A stretch of DNA of 64,000 nt, taken from positions 2,146,501-2,210,500 of the forward strand of contig JADJNH010000005.1 in NCBI GenBank assembly GCA_016714365.1, given 5' to 3'. The position numbers and the translations under genes are program-made. The notes below the pieces were generated by a model that did not search any database, was not told the origin of the DNA, and was given only the letters and a program-made list of their open reading frames with translations. Source of the stretch: Candidatus Vicinibacter affinis. GTDB lineage: Bacteria > Bacteroidota > Bacteroidia > Chitinophagales > Saprospiraceae. Of this stretch, positions 33,142-42,300 are shown piece after piece; the first letter of the stretch is position 1, and every line of letters starts with the position of its first letter.

Positions 33142-34440
33142 ATGAAAAACCTGATTCTTTTCACCTTGTTTAGTTTGCTGACATCCGGATTAAGTTTCGC
33201 CCAGGAACCGGAAAAAGATGTTAAGAAAGCAGATCGTTTGTTGGGACTTTATTTGCTGGATACCAAAGGCAATAAAGAAAAATTGGAAGAAGCAAAAAAG
33301 CTCATAGATGGTGCGTACACCAATGAAGCAGTTGCGGGAATGTACAAGACCTGGCTGGTCAGAGGAAATATTTACAACGAAGTGGCCGGGATGGAGAATA
33401 CCAAGCTGGTGTTGAACGCAAAAGCAAAATTAGACAATCCAAATGCACCAGTAATTGCATTAGAATCTTTGACCAAAGCCATGTCCCTGGCGGTGAAAGG
33501 TTATGAAAAGAAAGACGTCATAGCTAGCTTGCAGGAGACCTCCCAATTTTTAAATAATTTTGGATCCAACGCCTATAACAACAATGATTTTATCGGAGCC
33601 TACAAGAATTTTGGCGGAGTTTTAAAAGTGGACAAACTGATTACAGAGGCTGGCGGAAAAGCCATATTGCAATCCAAAGACGATGTAAATCGTCAGACCT
33701 ATATTACCGCGATTTGTGCTTTGAGCGCTAAGGCGGACGATGATGCTCTTCCATATTTTGAAGAATTGGCCGCTGCCAATTACACGGATTCAACAGGAGC
33801 TGGAGCCGTTGTTTATGAAAGTTTGTATAAACTTTATGAGAAAAAAGACAATGCAAAGGCAGAAAAATATCTGGCTGAGGGACGAACTAAATATCCGGAA
33901 GAAACCAATCTTCTTTTTGCTGAAATAAACCATTTTCTGAAATTAGGCAAACTGGATGAATTAATTGGAAAATTGAAAAAGGCCATTGAAATGGAACCAA
34001 ATAACCTGTCCATCTACAATACTCTTGGAAATGTGTACGACAATTTGTGTCAGAAGGAATGGGAAAAGGGAGACATGGTAAAAGCGGATGAATATTTTAA
34101 CGAAAGTTTGAAAAATTATGCGCAGGTTTTAGCCAAGGATCCAAACAATGGTACGGCGCTCTACAGTTCAGGCGCATTGTATTACAACAAGGCAGCCATC
34201 ATCAGCAAAGAAGCCAATAAATTGGCCAATGATTATACCAAAGATGGTACCCGCAAATACAATGAGAAAAAGGCAGAAATGGAATCTTATTTTGACAAGG
34301 CACTGCCATATTTTGAAAGAGCAGACGCAGTAGACAATAAGGATGTAAATACCCTAATTGCATTAAAAGAGATTTATGCAAAGAAGGGTAATTTTGAAAA
34401 ATCCAATGCCGCTAAAGCAAGATTGGAGGCACTCAAGTAG
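33142..34440 (+). CDS. Exported tetratricopeptide-repeat protein
   Basis: A 432-residue periplasmic protein. The ATG at 33142 begins a clean signal peptide (KNLILFTLFSLLTSGLSFAQ), so I reject the upstream in-frame ATG at 33085. The mature part is helical, with TPR-like repeats; the clearest are around residues 270-330 (KKAIEMEPNNLSIYNTLGNVYD and NYAQVLAKDPNNGTALYSSGALYYNKA, each split by a linker). No enzyme motif is seen. TPR proteins of this kind usually act as scaffolds; the partner is unknown. A strong intrinsic terminator follows. Confidence 0.85.
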   Translation: MKNLILFTLFSLLTSGLSFAQEPEKDVKKADRLLGLYLLDTKGNKEKLEEAKKLIDGAYTNEAVAGMYKTWLVRGNIYNEVAGMENTKLVLNAKAKLDNPNAPVIALESLTKAMSLAVKGYEKKDVIASLQETSQFLNNFGSNAYNNNDFIGAYKNFGGVLKVDKLITEAGGKAILQSKDDVNRQTYITAICALSAKADDDALPYFEELAAANYTDSTGAGAVVYESLYKLYEKKDNAKAEKYLAEGRTKYPEETNLLFAEINHFLKLGKLDELIGKLKKAIEMEPNNLSIYNTLGNVYDNLCQKEWEKGDMVKADEYFNESLKNYAQVLAKDPNNGTALYSSGALYYNKAAIISKEANKLANDYTKDGTRKYNEKKAEMESYFDKALPYFERADAVDNKDVNTLIALKEIYAKKGNFEKSNAAKARLEALK

Positions 34441-34464
34441 ATTCATTTTTATCTAAAAAAATAT

Positions 34465-34500
34465 TTTAAATGGCAGGCATAGTTCCTGCCATTTTTATTT
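34465..34500 (+). terminator. Intrinsic terminator after the TPR gene
   Basis: Stem AATGGCAGG (34469-34477) and CCTGCCATT (34485-34493) with loop CATAGTT, followed by a T-rich run TTATTT. It lies 28 bases after the stop codon. Confidence 0.85.
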
Positions 34501-34624
34501 ATGATAAAGCGTGGAGTTTGAACATGCATTTGTGAGTTTCATCAATTGACTTATGACGCTTGATTTTCGTGGTTTGCAACTTCGGAAAAATACGGTGAAA
34601 AGTTTTAATCTTAGACACACAAAC

Positions 34625-34737
34625 AGTAATAGCTTGTCTAAATGTAGTTATTCATTCATAAAAAATTTAGATAACAGGCCGCATTGAAAATGCTATGATC
34701 CTACGGCATCGCAGTTTGAAACTGCGACGAACAATGG
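34625..34737 (+). repeat. 113-bp structured repeat, copy 1
   Basis: Core repeat from AGTAATAGCTTGTCTAAATG to GACGAACAATGG. It contains the palindrome TCGCAGTTTGAAACTGCGA at 34709-34727, a GCATT-GAA-AATGC hairpin inside GCCG/CGGC, and a TCTAAAT/ATTTAGA pair near the left end. Confidence 0.9.
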
Positions 34738-34813
34738 TCTTGATTTTTGCGATTTCCAACCATCGAATAATTAGGTATAAAGTTTTAACTTTAAATACAC
34801 GTATGGTATAGGT

Positions 34814-34913
34814 TTGTCTAAATGTAGTTATTCATTCATAAAAAATTTAGATAACAGGCCGCATTGAAAATGCTATGATCCTACGGCATCGCAGTTTGAA
34901 ACTGCGACGAACA
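34814..34913 (+). repeat. 113-bp structured repeat, copy 2 (100 bp conserved)
   Basis: Identical to copy 1 over 100 bases, including the palindrome at 34889-34907. It diverges at both ends. Confidence 0.9.
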
Positions 34914-34979
34914 TGGGGTTTGAAACTGCGAAGAACATAGGCAACTTGTTATAACTAATAAACTAATCAGTCAATAACT

Positions 34980-36026
34980 TCAATATTGGAATAAAACTAC
35001 AGAGCTTGGTGGATTCTCTATAGACTCAAATTCAAACAATTTAACTACCATTCCTTGTTCATTATATTCATATTCTAGTTTCTGAATACTTGCATATAAG
35101 TTATATTGTAGAATATATTGTCCATTATTGTTAAATTCTGATTTATAAGTTACATTCATTAATTTGTTTTCAATTTCAATTGTTTGGCCTGAAGAATTAT
35201 ATTTCACAACAAAATGATTGGATAATTCGTGTTCAGAATTAAATTCAAGTCTCTCTAATATTTTTCCATCTTTTGAGAGAAGCTCTATCTTAGTTAGCTG
35301 TATTCCCTTTCCGCCAAAAGGCTTGGAGTAGTATAATAAGCTATCGTAGTCTTGCATTTCAATTTTATAGATTTTACTATCTAAAGTCCCCTCGTCATTT
35401 ATCGGTTTTCCAGATAGTTTCATTGCTTCTTTAAATTCATCCGAGAATTTTAAATATTGTAAATATTCAGTCTTGTTATCTGTTTTTTTAATATGAATGT
35501 CGAAGTCACCCAAAGCATATTTGAATAATATTTTTTCATATTCACCACGGTCATTTTTTAAGATGTCAAGGCTCATTTGAACTTCACAGTTTGCACATTT
35601 TCTTTGACTGACGCTTGAAATATTTCCATCTGTAAAATAAGAATAAGTATTGTATTCATTGATCAATTTCATTTTTGGAAAATCCATAGTCTTTTTTACC
35701 AATCTTTGGTTTAGATCAAAACTATCCATTTGAATCATAAATGGGTTACCTTCATTATCATTTTGAATAGTAATGAATAAATTAGGTTGTGCAGCAGATC
35801 TGATTTCAGCACTTGACTCAAGCTCACCAGAAAATTCTTCTCCCTTATATTTATATTTAAAAGCACCTTCACCAGAATTAATATAACGTGTTTGGATTAT
35901 TGGAAGTTGATATTGAAGACATTCAGGTTTCTCTGGCTTTTTAAATAAAAATTGTTCCAGCAATTGAGAATGAGATGGCTGAGCTTGAATTTGCAAAATC
36001 AGATAGAGAAATAAGACTTTTTTCAT
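34980..36026 (-). CDS. Orphan exported protein flanked by structured repeats
   Basis: A 348-residue protein with a signal peptide (about residues 1-20, ending near SHS). The mature part is rich in K, E, N and Y and alternates short beta strands. The C-terminal region has YD-like phrases such as LEYEYNEQGMVVKLFEFE and VVKYNSSGQTIEIEN, similar to the EYDxxGxxxK pattern of Bacteroidota surface and RHS-type proteins, without a toxin domain. One CxxC pair (KCANC) is present. I recognise no family. The gene is visibly more AT-rich than its neighbours and lies between copies 2 and 3 of the 113-bp repeat, so recent arrival is plausible. Confidence 0.7.
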   Translation of the reverse strand: MKKVLFLYLILQIQAQPSHSQLLEQFLFKKPEKPECLQYQLPIIQTRYINSGEGAFKYKYKGEEFSGELESSAEIRSAAQPNLFITIQNDNEGNPFMIQMDSFDLNQRLVKKTMDFPKMKLINEYNTYSYFTDGNISSVSQRKCANCEVQMSLDILKNDRGEYEKILFKYALGDFDIHIKKTDNKTEYLQYLKFSDEFKEAMKLSGKPINDEGTLDSKIYKIEMQDYDSLLYYSKPFGGKGIQLTKIELLSKDGKILERLEFNSEHELSNHFVVKYNSSGQTIEIENKLMNVTYKSEFNNNGQYILQYNLYASIQKLEYEYNEQGMVVKLFEFESIENPPSSVVLFQY

Positions 36027-36164
36027 ATTTTGAATTGAAAACGAAAATACTTCAAATGATCAGGATAGCAATGATTTTTATACATTATTTTTAGGAACTA
36101 CCAATTAGTTGTTGCTGAGATCAAGATAGAAGGAAAGACTGCAAAATGTTCCTGGAGCATTTTG

Positions 36165-36277
36165 AGTAATAGCTTGTCTAAATGTAGTTATTCATTCATA
36201 AAAAATTGAGATAACAGGCCGCATTGAAAATGCTATGATCCTAAGGCATCGCAGTTTGAAACTGCGACGAACAATGG
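36165..36277 (+). repeat. 113-bp structured repeat, copy 3
   Basis: Same orientation as copies 1 and 2 and matches copy 1 end to end with two substitutions that I can see (ATTGAGAT for ATTTAGAT and CTAAGGC for CTACGGC). The central palindrome at 36249-36267 is intact. It sits upstream of the orphan gene at 34980-36026. Confidence 0.9.
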
Positions 36278-36360
36278 AGTCAGACATTGGAGAATGCTAA
36301 GCCAGTGCTTGACATTTTAAAACTAAAATAAGACCTTGTGAAAGGATGTAAGTTGTGATG

Positions 36361-37344
36361 TTAATCAAAGGATTGATTCGCCATTTCGGCTTTAGCCACC
36401 ATTTCCTGGTATTCTTTTGGACTCAGTCCATCCATGCAATAGTGAATTGGGTTTACCGGCTTCCCGTTGAAGTGTACTTCATAATGACAGTGAGGACCGG
36501 TAGAGGTTCCAGTGTTTCCAATGCTGCCAATGATTTCCCCTTTCTTTACTTTCTGCCCCTGTTTAACTTTAATCACTTTCATGTGGGCATAAAGGGTCTT
36601 GTATCCGAAGCCATGATCTATCAGTACGGATTTTCCGTATCCTGAATTTTTAATCTCCACTTTAACCACACGCCCGTCACCGGTACTTTGAATGGAAGTT
36701 CCTTCAGGAGCAGTGAAGTCAATACCAGCATGCATTTTATTGACTTTATGAACAGGGTGCAAACGGATACCATAACCGGATAGATGCTGTACGTCTGTAG
36801 AAAGCCGATCCATTCTAACGGGTTTAACCGATGGAACACTGGCCATCATGTCCTCGCGGGTTCTGGCGAGTTTTTCCAAAGTATCCAGGGATCTGGACTG
36901 TAAATAAATCTGTCTTTCCAGTTTGTCTAAATATTTTTTAGCATCTTTCACTGTAGAACCACTGTTGCGGAATTGCCCTGTCCAGGCATAGGGGTCGTGA
37001 CCTCCAACACCTCCATTCCAAACACTCGGGTCAATTGGATCCATACCGAATAATACTCTATGCACCTTGGCATCTCTGTTCTGGATGTTGGTAAGCACTT
37101 TTTCTGCACGCTCCAGATCATTTTTAATCAATAAATATTGATACTCCATCTGTGTGATTTCCTTTTTCAAGGCTTTTTCACGTGGTGAGGGAAAGTATTC
37201 TGAAGTAAAAAAGTAGAACAGAAAAGCGGCAACCACTACGGCAGAAATGAAGGTAAAAACTTTAAGGAAAACTGACTTTCTGGTCAGCTTTTCCTTCTCA
37301 AATTGAAGGGTATGGGGGTTATAAACATATTTTTCAGACCTCAT
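36361..37344 (-). CDS. M23 family (LytM-type) peptidase, membrane-anchored
   Basis: A 327-residue cell-wall hydrolase or amidase activator. A single transmembrane helix (residues 25-46) is followed by a coiled coil (about 54-90 and 135-165) and the LytM domain. The zinc ligands are H and D in HAGIDF and the HCHYEV motif near the end; GNTGTSTGPHCHYEVHFNG is a hallmark. With all ligands present it should be an active endopeptidase. It is divergent from alaS, as in several other Bacteroidota. The ATG at 37344 gives a short cytoplasmic tail. Confidence 0.9.
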   Translation of the reverse strand: MRSEKYVYNPHTLQFEKEKLTRKSVFLKVFTFISAVVVAAFLFYFFTSEYFPSPREKALKKEITQMEYQYLLIKNDLERAEKVLTNIQNRDAKVHRVLFGMDPIDPSVWNGGVGGHDPYAWTGQFRNSGSTVKDAKKYLDKLERQIYLQSRSLDTLEKLARTREDMMASVPSVKPVRMDRLSTDVQHLSGYGIRLHPVHKVNKMHAGIDFTAPEGTSIQSTGDGRVVKVEIKNSGYGKSVLIDHGFGYKTLYAHMKVIKVKQGQKVKKGEIIGSIGNTGTSTGPHCHYEVHFNGKPVNPIHYCMDGLSPKEYQEMVAKAEMANQSFD

Positions 37345-37368
37345 ATTCGGCAGCTATGTTAAATTAAC

Positions 37369-37376
37369 TACTTTTG
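37369..37376 (+). promoter_or_regulatory. Candidate -7 box for the alaS operon
   Basis: TACTTTTG fits TAnnTTTG on the plus strand. It would give a leader of about 150 bases before alaS, which is long compared with other genes here. Confidence 0.3.
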
Positions 37377-37445
37377 CGATCCGATTCATTTCGCTTTTTG
37401 TTTGATCATACAAAATTAATAAACATATCCCATACCACAAAACAT

Positions 37446-37485
37446 ACACAAATCTATTTCATATATATAAGAAAAATATTTGTGT
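37446..37485. promoter_or_regulatory. Inverted repeat in the alaS leader
   Basis: ACACAAAT (37446-37453) and ATTTGTGT (37478-37485) are perfect reverse complements with a 24-base AT-rich spacer, about 50 bases before alaS. It could be a leader hairpin or an operator. Confidence 0.35.
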
Positions 37486-37534
37486 AAAATATTGATTATG
37501 TGTGTAATATCATTTTGATTTTAACATGTTATAT

Positions 37535-40168
37535 ATGGAGTCCCGACTAATTCGCCAAAAGTTCTTGAGTTTTTTTGAAAAAAATCAACATAAAATTGTG
37601 CCATCGAGCCCAATTGTAGTGAAAAATGACCCTACTCTGATGTTTACCAACGCAGGGATGAATCAGTTTAAGGATTACTTTCTTGGCAACAAGCCGGCGC
37701 AAGACAAACGGGTAGCGGATACCCAAAAGTGTCTACGCGTCAGTGGTAAGCATAACGACCTGGAAGAAGTTGGGACAGATGGTTATCACCATACCATGTT
37801 TGAAATGCTGGGCAACTGGTCCTTTGGGGATTACTTTAAAGAGGAGGCCATTGAGCTCGCTTGGAAACTACTGACTGAAGAGTACAAATTGGATCCTTCC
37901 AGACTCTATGTTTCCGTTTTTGGTGGGGATGAGACAGAGGGTCTTGACAGGGATATGGAATCTGTTGGTTTTTGGAAAAAATGGGTGCCGGAAGACAGAA
38001 TTCTCTTTTTTGGCAAGAAGGATAATTTTTGGGAGATGGGAGATACCGGGCCATGTGGTCCTTGCTCTGAAATCCACATAGATCTCAGACCTGAGGAGGA
38101 AAGAAAGAAAACTTCAGGTGCAGCTCTGGTCAATCTGGGCGTCCCGGAGGTGATGGAAATATGGAACCTGGTATTCATACAGTTTAACAGGAAAGTCGAT
38201 GGGAGCCTGGAGGAATTGCCTGACAAGCATATCGACACCGGCATGGGATTCGAACGGCTTACCATGGTGCTCCAGGATAAGAAGTTTTCCTACGATACAG
38301 ATATTTTCAGCGGAATGATCCAATTCATGGCTGGCTTCAGCAACATTCCCTACACCGGACAATATACCAGTACCCATAAATCCGATATGGCCATGAGAGT
38401 CCTTGCGGACCACATCAGAGCCATTGTATTTACCATTGCGGATGGAACAATTCCTTCCAACACCGGTCCGGGCTATGTCATCAGACGAATATTGAGAAGG
38501 GCCGTCAGGTATTACTATTCTTACCTAGGCATCAAGGAGCCATTTATGTTTAGATTGGTTCCTTTCTTGGTGACCGGAATGGGGGATGTTTTTCCAGAGA
38601 TAAAAAGTCAGCAGGAACTGATTGTTCGTGTCATTAAAGAAGAAGAGAGTTCCTTCTTAAGAACCCTGGAAGGGGGATTGAAAAGATTGGAATTGCTTCA
38701 ACCGGTAAAAGGGGTGATATCCGGGCAGGATGCCTTTGAATTATATGACACCTATGGTTTTCCGATAGATCTCACCAAACTGATTGCAAAGGAAAAAGAT
38801 TGGGAAGTCGATGAAAAAGAATTCTCCGTCTGTCTTGTTCAGCAAAAGGAGAGATCCCGTGCAGATGCAAAAAAAGAATATTCAGACTGGAATTTGGTCG
38901 TGGAAGGTCAGGTGAAATTTGTAGGGTACGATGTACATGAAGTGGAGGGAACCAAACTTTTACGCTGGCGACAAATTCAAACAAAGGGACAGACTAAATA
39001 TCAATTGGTGCTGGAGACTACACCGTTTTACCCTGAGGGTGGTGGACAGGTGGGAGACAAAGGAATTTTGTACTTTGACAACCAACCGGTGGAGGTTTTG
39101 GATACAGTGAAGGAAAATGATTTGATCCTTCACATGACCGATGTGCTTCCATCAGAACCAACTGCAGGTGTAAGGGCCGTCATCAATTCATACAGGAGAT
39201 CCCTGATACAAAAAAATCATTCCTCTACCCATTTGCTGCATGCTGCACTCAGAAATGTGCTGGGCACACATGTTACGCAGAAAGGATCTTTGGTCAATGA
39301 GGATTACCTGCGATTCGATTTTTCTCATTTCCAGAAACTCAGTGCATCGGAAATGCTAAGAATTGAACAACTGGTAAATGAAAAAATTCGCCAGAACATT
39401 GCGCTCGAGGAGACCCGACATTTACCCATAGAGGATGCCAGGAAAGCGGGTGCCATGATGCTGTTTGGTGAAAAGTACGGAGAGGATGTACGGATGATCA
39501 CCTTTGACCCTGTTTATTCAAGGGAATTGTGTGGCGGTTGCCATGTGGATTCAACCGGAGAAATAGGCTATTTCAAATTAATTGGAGACTCAGCTATTGC
39601 GGCAGGCATCAGAAGAATAGAAGCGGTTACAGCTGTAAAGTCTGAAGAATTTATGAGGAATCAGATCGAGCAACTTTCAGAAGTCAGGCAATTGCTAAAC
39701 AATCCGCCCAATCTTATCCAGCAGTTGCAAAATTTGATAGAGGAAAACAAATCGCTTCAAAAAGAATTGCAAGAGCAGAAAGAAGCCAAGGCACTGGGCC
39801 TCAAAGATCAACTCGTTCAATCTGCACGGCGAATAAATGGCATCCAGACTTTAGTTACAAAAGTGGATCTGGGAGACAGCAAAATTTGCAAATCCTTGAT
39901 TTTTAATTTAGGAAAAGAGCTGGATCCTGCCATCATTATCTTTGGGTTTGTTGAATCGGACAAACCTCAATTGATGTGTTACATTTCGGAAGAATTAACT
40001 ACCAGCCAGGGGTACAATGCATCCGTCTGGCTAAGGCAAATTGCAAAACACATTCAGGGTGGTGGAGGAGGACAAGCTTTTTTTAGCACTGCAGGTGGTA
40101 AAAATGCGGAAGGAATGGATGCAGCACTTGCAGAAGCACGTACCATCCTCGATCAAAATCTTATTTAA
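37535..40168 (+). CDS. alaS: Alanine-tRNA ligase
   Basis: Charges tRNA-Ala. The full class II aminoacylation core is present (NDPTLMFTNAGMNQFKD near residue 30, then GFERL), followed by the editing domain with its zinc site (NHSSTHLLHAAL; CGGCHVDSTGEIGYF) and the C-Ala domain with the GGGGGQAFFSTAGG block. Length about 877. The ATG at 37535 (MESRLIRQ) matches the family N-terminus; another in-frame ATG stands three codons upstream at 37526. It leads a tight five-gene run: the next genes are spaced by 9 and 1 bases and then overlap. Confidence 0.95.
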   Translation: MESRLIRQKFLSFFEKNQHKIVPSSPIVVKNDPTLMFTNAGMNQFKDYFLGNKPAQDKRVADTQKCLRVSGKHNDLEEVGTDGYHHTMFEMLGNWSFGDYFKEEAIELAWKLLTEEYKLDPSRLYVSVFGGDETEGLDRDMESVGFWKKWVPEDRILFFGKKDNFWEMGDTGPCGPCSEIHIDLRPEEERKKTSGAALVNLGVPEVMEIWNLVFIQFNRKVDGSLEELPDKHIDTGMGFERLTMVLQDKKFSYDTDIFSGMIQFMAGFSNIPYTGQYTSTHKSDMAMRVLADHIRAIVFTIADGTIPSNTGPGYVIRRILRRAVRYYYSYLGIKEPFMFRLVPFLVTGMGDVFPEIKSQQELIVRVIKEEESSFLRTLEGGLKRLELLQPVKGVISGQDAFELYDTYGFPIDLTKLIAKEKDWEVDEKEFSVCLVQQKERSRADAKKEYSDWNLVVEGQVKFVGYDVHEVEGTKLLRWRQIQTKGQTKYQLVLETTPFYPEGGGQVGDKGILYFDNQPVEVLDTVKENDLILHMTDVLPSEPTAGVRAVINSYRRSLIQKNHSSTHLLHAALRNVLGTHVTQKGSLVNEDYLRFDFSHFQKLSASEMLRIEQLVNEKIRQNIALEETRHLPIEDARKAGAMMLFGEKYGEDVRMITFDPVYSRELCGGCHVDSTGEIGYFKLIGDSAIAAGIRRIEAVTAVKSEEFMRNQIEQLSEVRQLLNNPPNLIQQLQNLIEENKSLQKELQEQKEAKALGLKDQLVQSARRINGIQTLVTKVDLGDSKICKSLIFNLGKELDPAIIIFGFVESDKPQLMCYISEELTTSQGYNASVWLRQIAKHIQGGGGGQAFFSTAGGKNAEGMDAALAEARTILDQNLI

Positions 40169-40177
40169 TCGCAGCGC

Positions 40178-40474
40178 ATGAAAATATTACTGGTACTGAC
40201 CATATTTGGATTGTTCATCCTGTTCAATCTGTACATCCGGGTGCGTACCCTTGGTTACTATCGTCAGTTGGTGCAACGGAGGATTCAGTTTACCTTTTCT
40301 CAAATGATTTCACTCAGGAGATGGAAAGAGGAAATCCTTCCTAAATATCCGGAAGATCAGGAACTGTTGCATGTATTCAGAAGGCATATGATTCAGACAG
40401 GCTTTTTGTTTGTCGCCATTGTATTGCTGGTGCTTCTACTTTTATTTCTTTTCAAGTTACAGATGACTTATTAA
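40178..40474 (+). CDS. Small membrane protein in the alaS operon
   Basis: A 98-residue protein with two hydrophobic helices (about 2-20 and 72-92) around a basic central region rich in arginine (YYRQLVQRRIQFTF). No recognised family. It begins 9 bases after alaS and ends 1 base before the oxidoreductase gene, so it is certainly co-transcribed. Function unknown. Confidence 0.72.
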   Translation: MKILLVLTIFGLFILFNLYIRVRTLGYYRQLVQRRIQFTFSQMISLRRWKEEILPKYPEDQELLHVFRRHMIQTGFLFVAIVLLVLLLLFLFKLQMTY

Positions 40475-40475
40475 A

Positions 40476-41447
40476 ATGGGAACAAAATTGAAGCTGGGTT
40501 TGACAGGCCTCGGGCATTTGGGTAAAATTCATCTTAAATGCATACTGGATTGTGAAGAAATTGAGCTGGTGGGTTGTTACGATCTGGATAAAGAATCCCT
40601 GCATAATATCTGTACTGAATACAATGTCAGAGCATTTGATTCTTATGAAGATTTACTGCAGAATTGTGAGGCAGTAGACATCGTGACCCCCACGGTGACT
40701 CATTTCAAACTCGCCTCTCAGGCGATCGCTGCCGATAAACACTGCTTTATAGAGAAACCAGTCACGGTAAGTCTTGAGGAAGCACTTGCCTTAAAAGAAT
40801 TGCAACAAAAACATCCTGTAAAAATACAGATAGGACATGTGGAGCGATACAATCCGGGATTTCTGGCGGTCAAAGATTCCATTAAGAATCCTAAATTTAT
40901 CGAGGCACATCGTCTGGCCACTTTTAATCCCAGGGGTACAGATGTATCGGTAGTACATGATCTAATGATCCATGACCTCGACCTCATCAGCGTGATTGCG
41001 CGTTCAAAACCAATTGATATAAAAGCCAATGGGGTCAGTATTGTTTCCAAGATGGCCGACATCTGCAATGCCCGCATTGAATTTGAAAATGGATTGGTAG
41101 CCAATGTGACCGCCAGCCGGATTTCGATGAAGCAAATGAGGAAAATCAGGATATTTCAGGAAGATGCTTACATCAGTCTTGATTTATTAACGAAGGAGGC
41201 ACAGGTAATTTCATTGTTGGATGCTTATCAGGACAATACCATTGAAATTGACACCTACAAAGGAAAGAAATACATCAGTTTGTTTCAGGCGGATACAGAA
41301 CCCGTAAATGCAATTAAAGAAGAGATAAAATCTTTTGCAAAAAGTATCGTTATGGATACTGAAACGGAAGTCAACCTGGAAGATGGAATCAGCGCACTAA
41401 GCCTCGTGGATGCCATTTTTCGCCTAATCGAAAACAGTAATGTTTAG
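40476..41447 (+). CDS. Gfo/Idh/MocA family oxidoreductase
   Basis: A 323-residue NAD(P)-dependent dehydrogenase of the glucose-fructose oxidoreductase family. The Rossmann fold starts at LGLTGLGHLGKIHL, followed by the family motif HCFIEKPVTVSLEEA (EKP, catalytic lysine) and the HDLMIHDLDLI helix with the catalytic histidine. Family members act on nucleotide sugars, inositols and related polyols. Because a sugar-phosphate transferase gene follows in the same operon, a role in making a sugar for surface polysaccharide is plausible. It overlaps the next gene by 8 bases. Confidence 0.88.
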   Translation: MGTKLKLGLTGLGHLGKIHLKCILDCEEIELVGCYDLDKESLHNICTEYNVRAFDSYEDLLQNCEAVDIVTPTVTHFKLASQAIAADKHCFIEKPVTVSLEEALALKELQQKHPVKIQIGHVERYNPGFLAVKDSIKNPKFIEAHRLATFNPRGTDVSVVHDLMIHDLDLISVIARSKPIDIKANGVSIVSKMADICNARIEFENGLVANVTASRISMKQMRKIRIFQEDAYISLDLLTKEAQVISLLDAYQDNTIEIDTYKGKKYISLFQADTEPVNAIKEEIKSFAKSIVMDTETEVNLEDGISALSLVDAIFRLIENSNV

Positions 41448-42300
41448 AAAGTTATTTTTAGTAACCATCGCTTTAAACTTCTTTTGTTCTTGCACCCAAC
41501 TGGATCAACAAGAAGCCATTCCTTCCTACGTCCATATTCCTTCACTCAAACTCCAGGTCAGCCCGGATCAGGGCAGCAGTTTTCATCAGTTTAAAGATGT
41601 ATGGGTTTATGCGAATAATGAATATGTTGGGGCCTACGAAATGCCCGTTACGATTCCAATTGTCGCAGAAGGAAATACTGAAATTAAAATCTATGCCGGA
41701 TTCAGAAAAAATGGAATGGTCACTCAACCGACCCGATATCCTTTTCTGGATCCCTATGTGATCAATGTCCCACTTGAAAAAACGAAAACAGATACCATTT
41801 TACCAGTTTTATTTTATGGAGGCGATGTTAAGTTTCCATTTATAGAGGATTTTGAGCGCATACATTTTTTTAATGAAGAAATTGATGGAGACCAGGAGAC
41901 AAAAGTTATTCTGACAGCTGCTGCAGATGCCTTCGAGGGGGCTAATTCAGGAGAAATAACCGTGAGCAATAACCATCCAATTCTGGAAGCATGGTATGAT
42001 ATTCCAAAACCTATTCCGGTTAGTCCAAATCAGATTTACATGGAGTTGCATTACAAATCAGACATCCCTTTTTACGTTGGATTCATTGGATACAAGGCAG
42101 GAGAATCACCTACCAGATTAATCAATGCACTGGTACTTCCTAAATCAAGCTGGAATAAAATATACTTTGATTTTACCGACATTCTCAACAACTACAGAGG
42201 AGCGTCTTATAAAATGGCGGTGGCTGCTGCATACATCAAGGATACAGCCAAAACCGAACAGCATATTTATCTGGATAACTTTAAAGTGACGCATCGTTAA
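41440..42300 (+). CDS. Hypothetical lipoprotein of the alaS-sugar transferase operon
   Basis: A 286-residue lipoprotein with the lipobox-like FFCSC near residue 17. The mature protein is beta-rich, with a carbohydrate-binding-like second half (FIEDFERIHFFNEE; EAWYDIPKPIPVSP; HIYLDNFKVTH), reminiscent of jelly-roll domains, but I do not assign a family. Its start overlaps the oxidoreductase gene (8 bases) and its stop overlaps the next start (TAATG). It is probably exported to the outer membrane. Confidence 0.75.
   Translation: MFRKLFLVTIALNFFCSCTQLDQQEAIPSYVHIPSLKLQVSPDQGSSFHQFKDVWVYANNEYVGAYEMPVTIPIVAEGNTEIKIYAGFRKNGMVTQPTRYPFLDPYVINVPLEKTKTDTILPVLFYGGDVKFPFIEDFERIHFFNEEIDGDQETKVILTAAADAFEGANSGEITVSNNHPILEAWYDIPKPIPVSPNQIYMELHYKSDIPFYVGFIGYKAGESPTRLINALVLPKSSWNKIYFDFTDILNNYRGASYKMAVAAAYIKDTAKTEQHIYLDNFKVTHR

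Larger units (their letters stand above)
34559..34918 (+). repeat. Two head-to-tail copies of a 180-bp unit
   Basis: The segments 34559-34738 and 34739-34918 align at a constant offset of 180. Bases 34634-34733 and 34814-34913 are identical (100 bases); the first 75 bases of each unit are clearly related but diverged (for example CTTGATTTTCGTGGTTTGCAAC against CTTGATTTTTGCGATTTCCAAC, aligned from 34559 and 34739). A truncated copy of the last part (GTTTGAAACTGCGAAGAACA) follows at 34919. No reading frame is seen. Confidence 0.9.

Noticed and set aside
34559..36277. CRISPR array
   Set aside because: The repeats are about 113 bp, too long, with only three copies, no regular short spacers and no cas genes.
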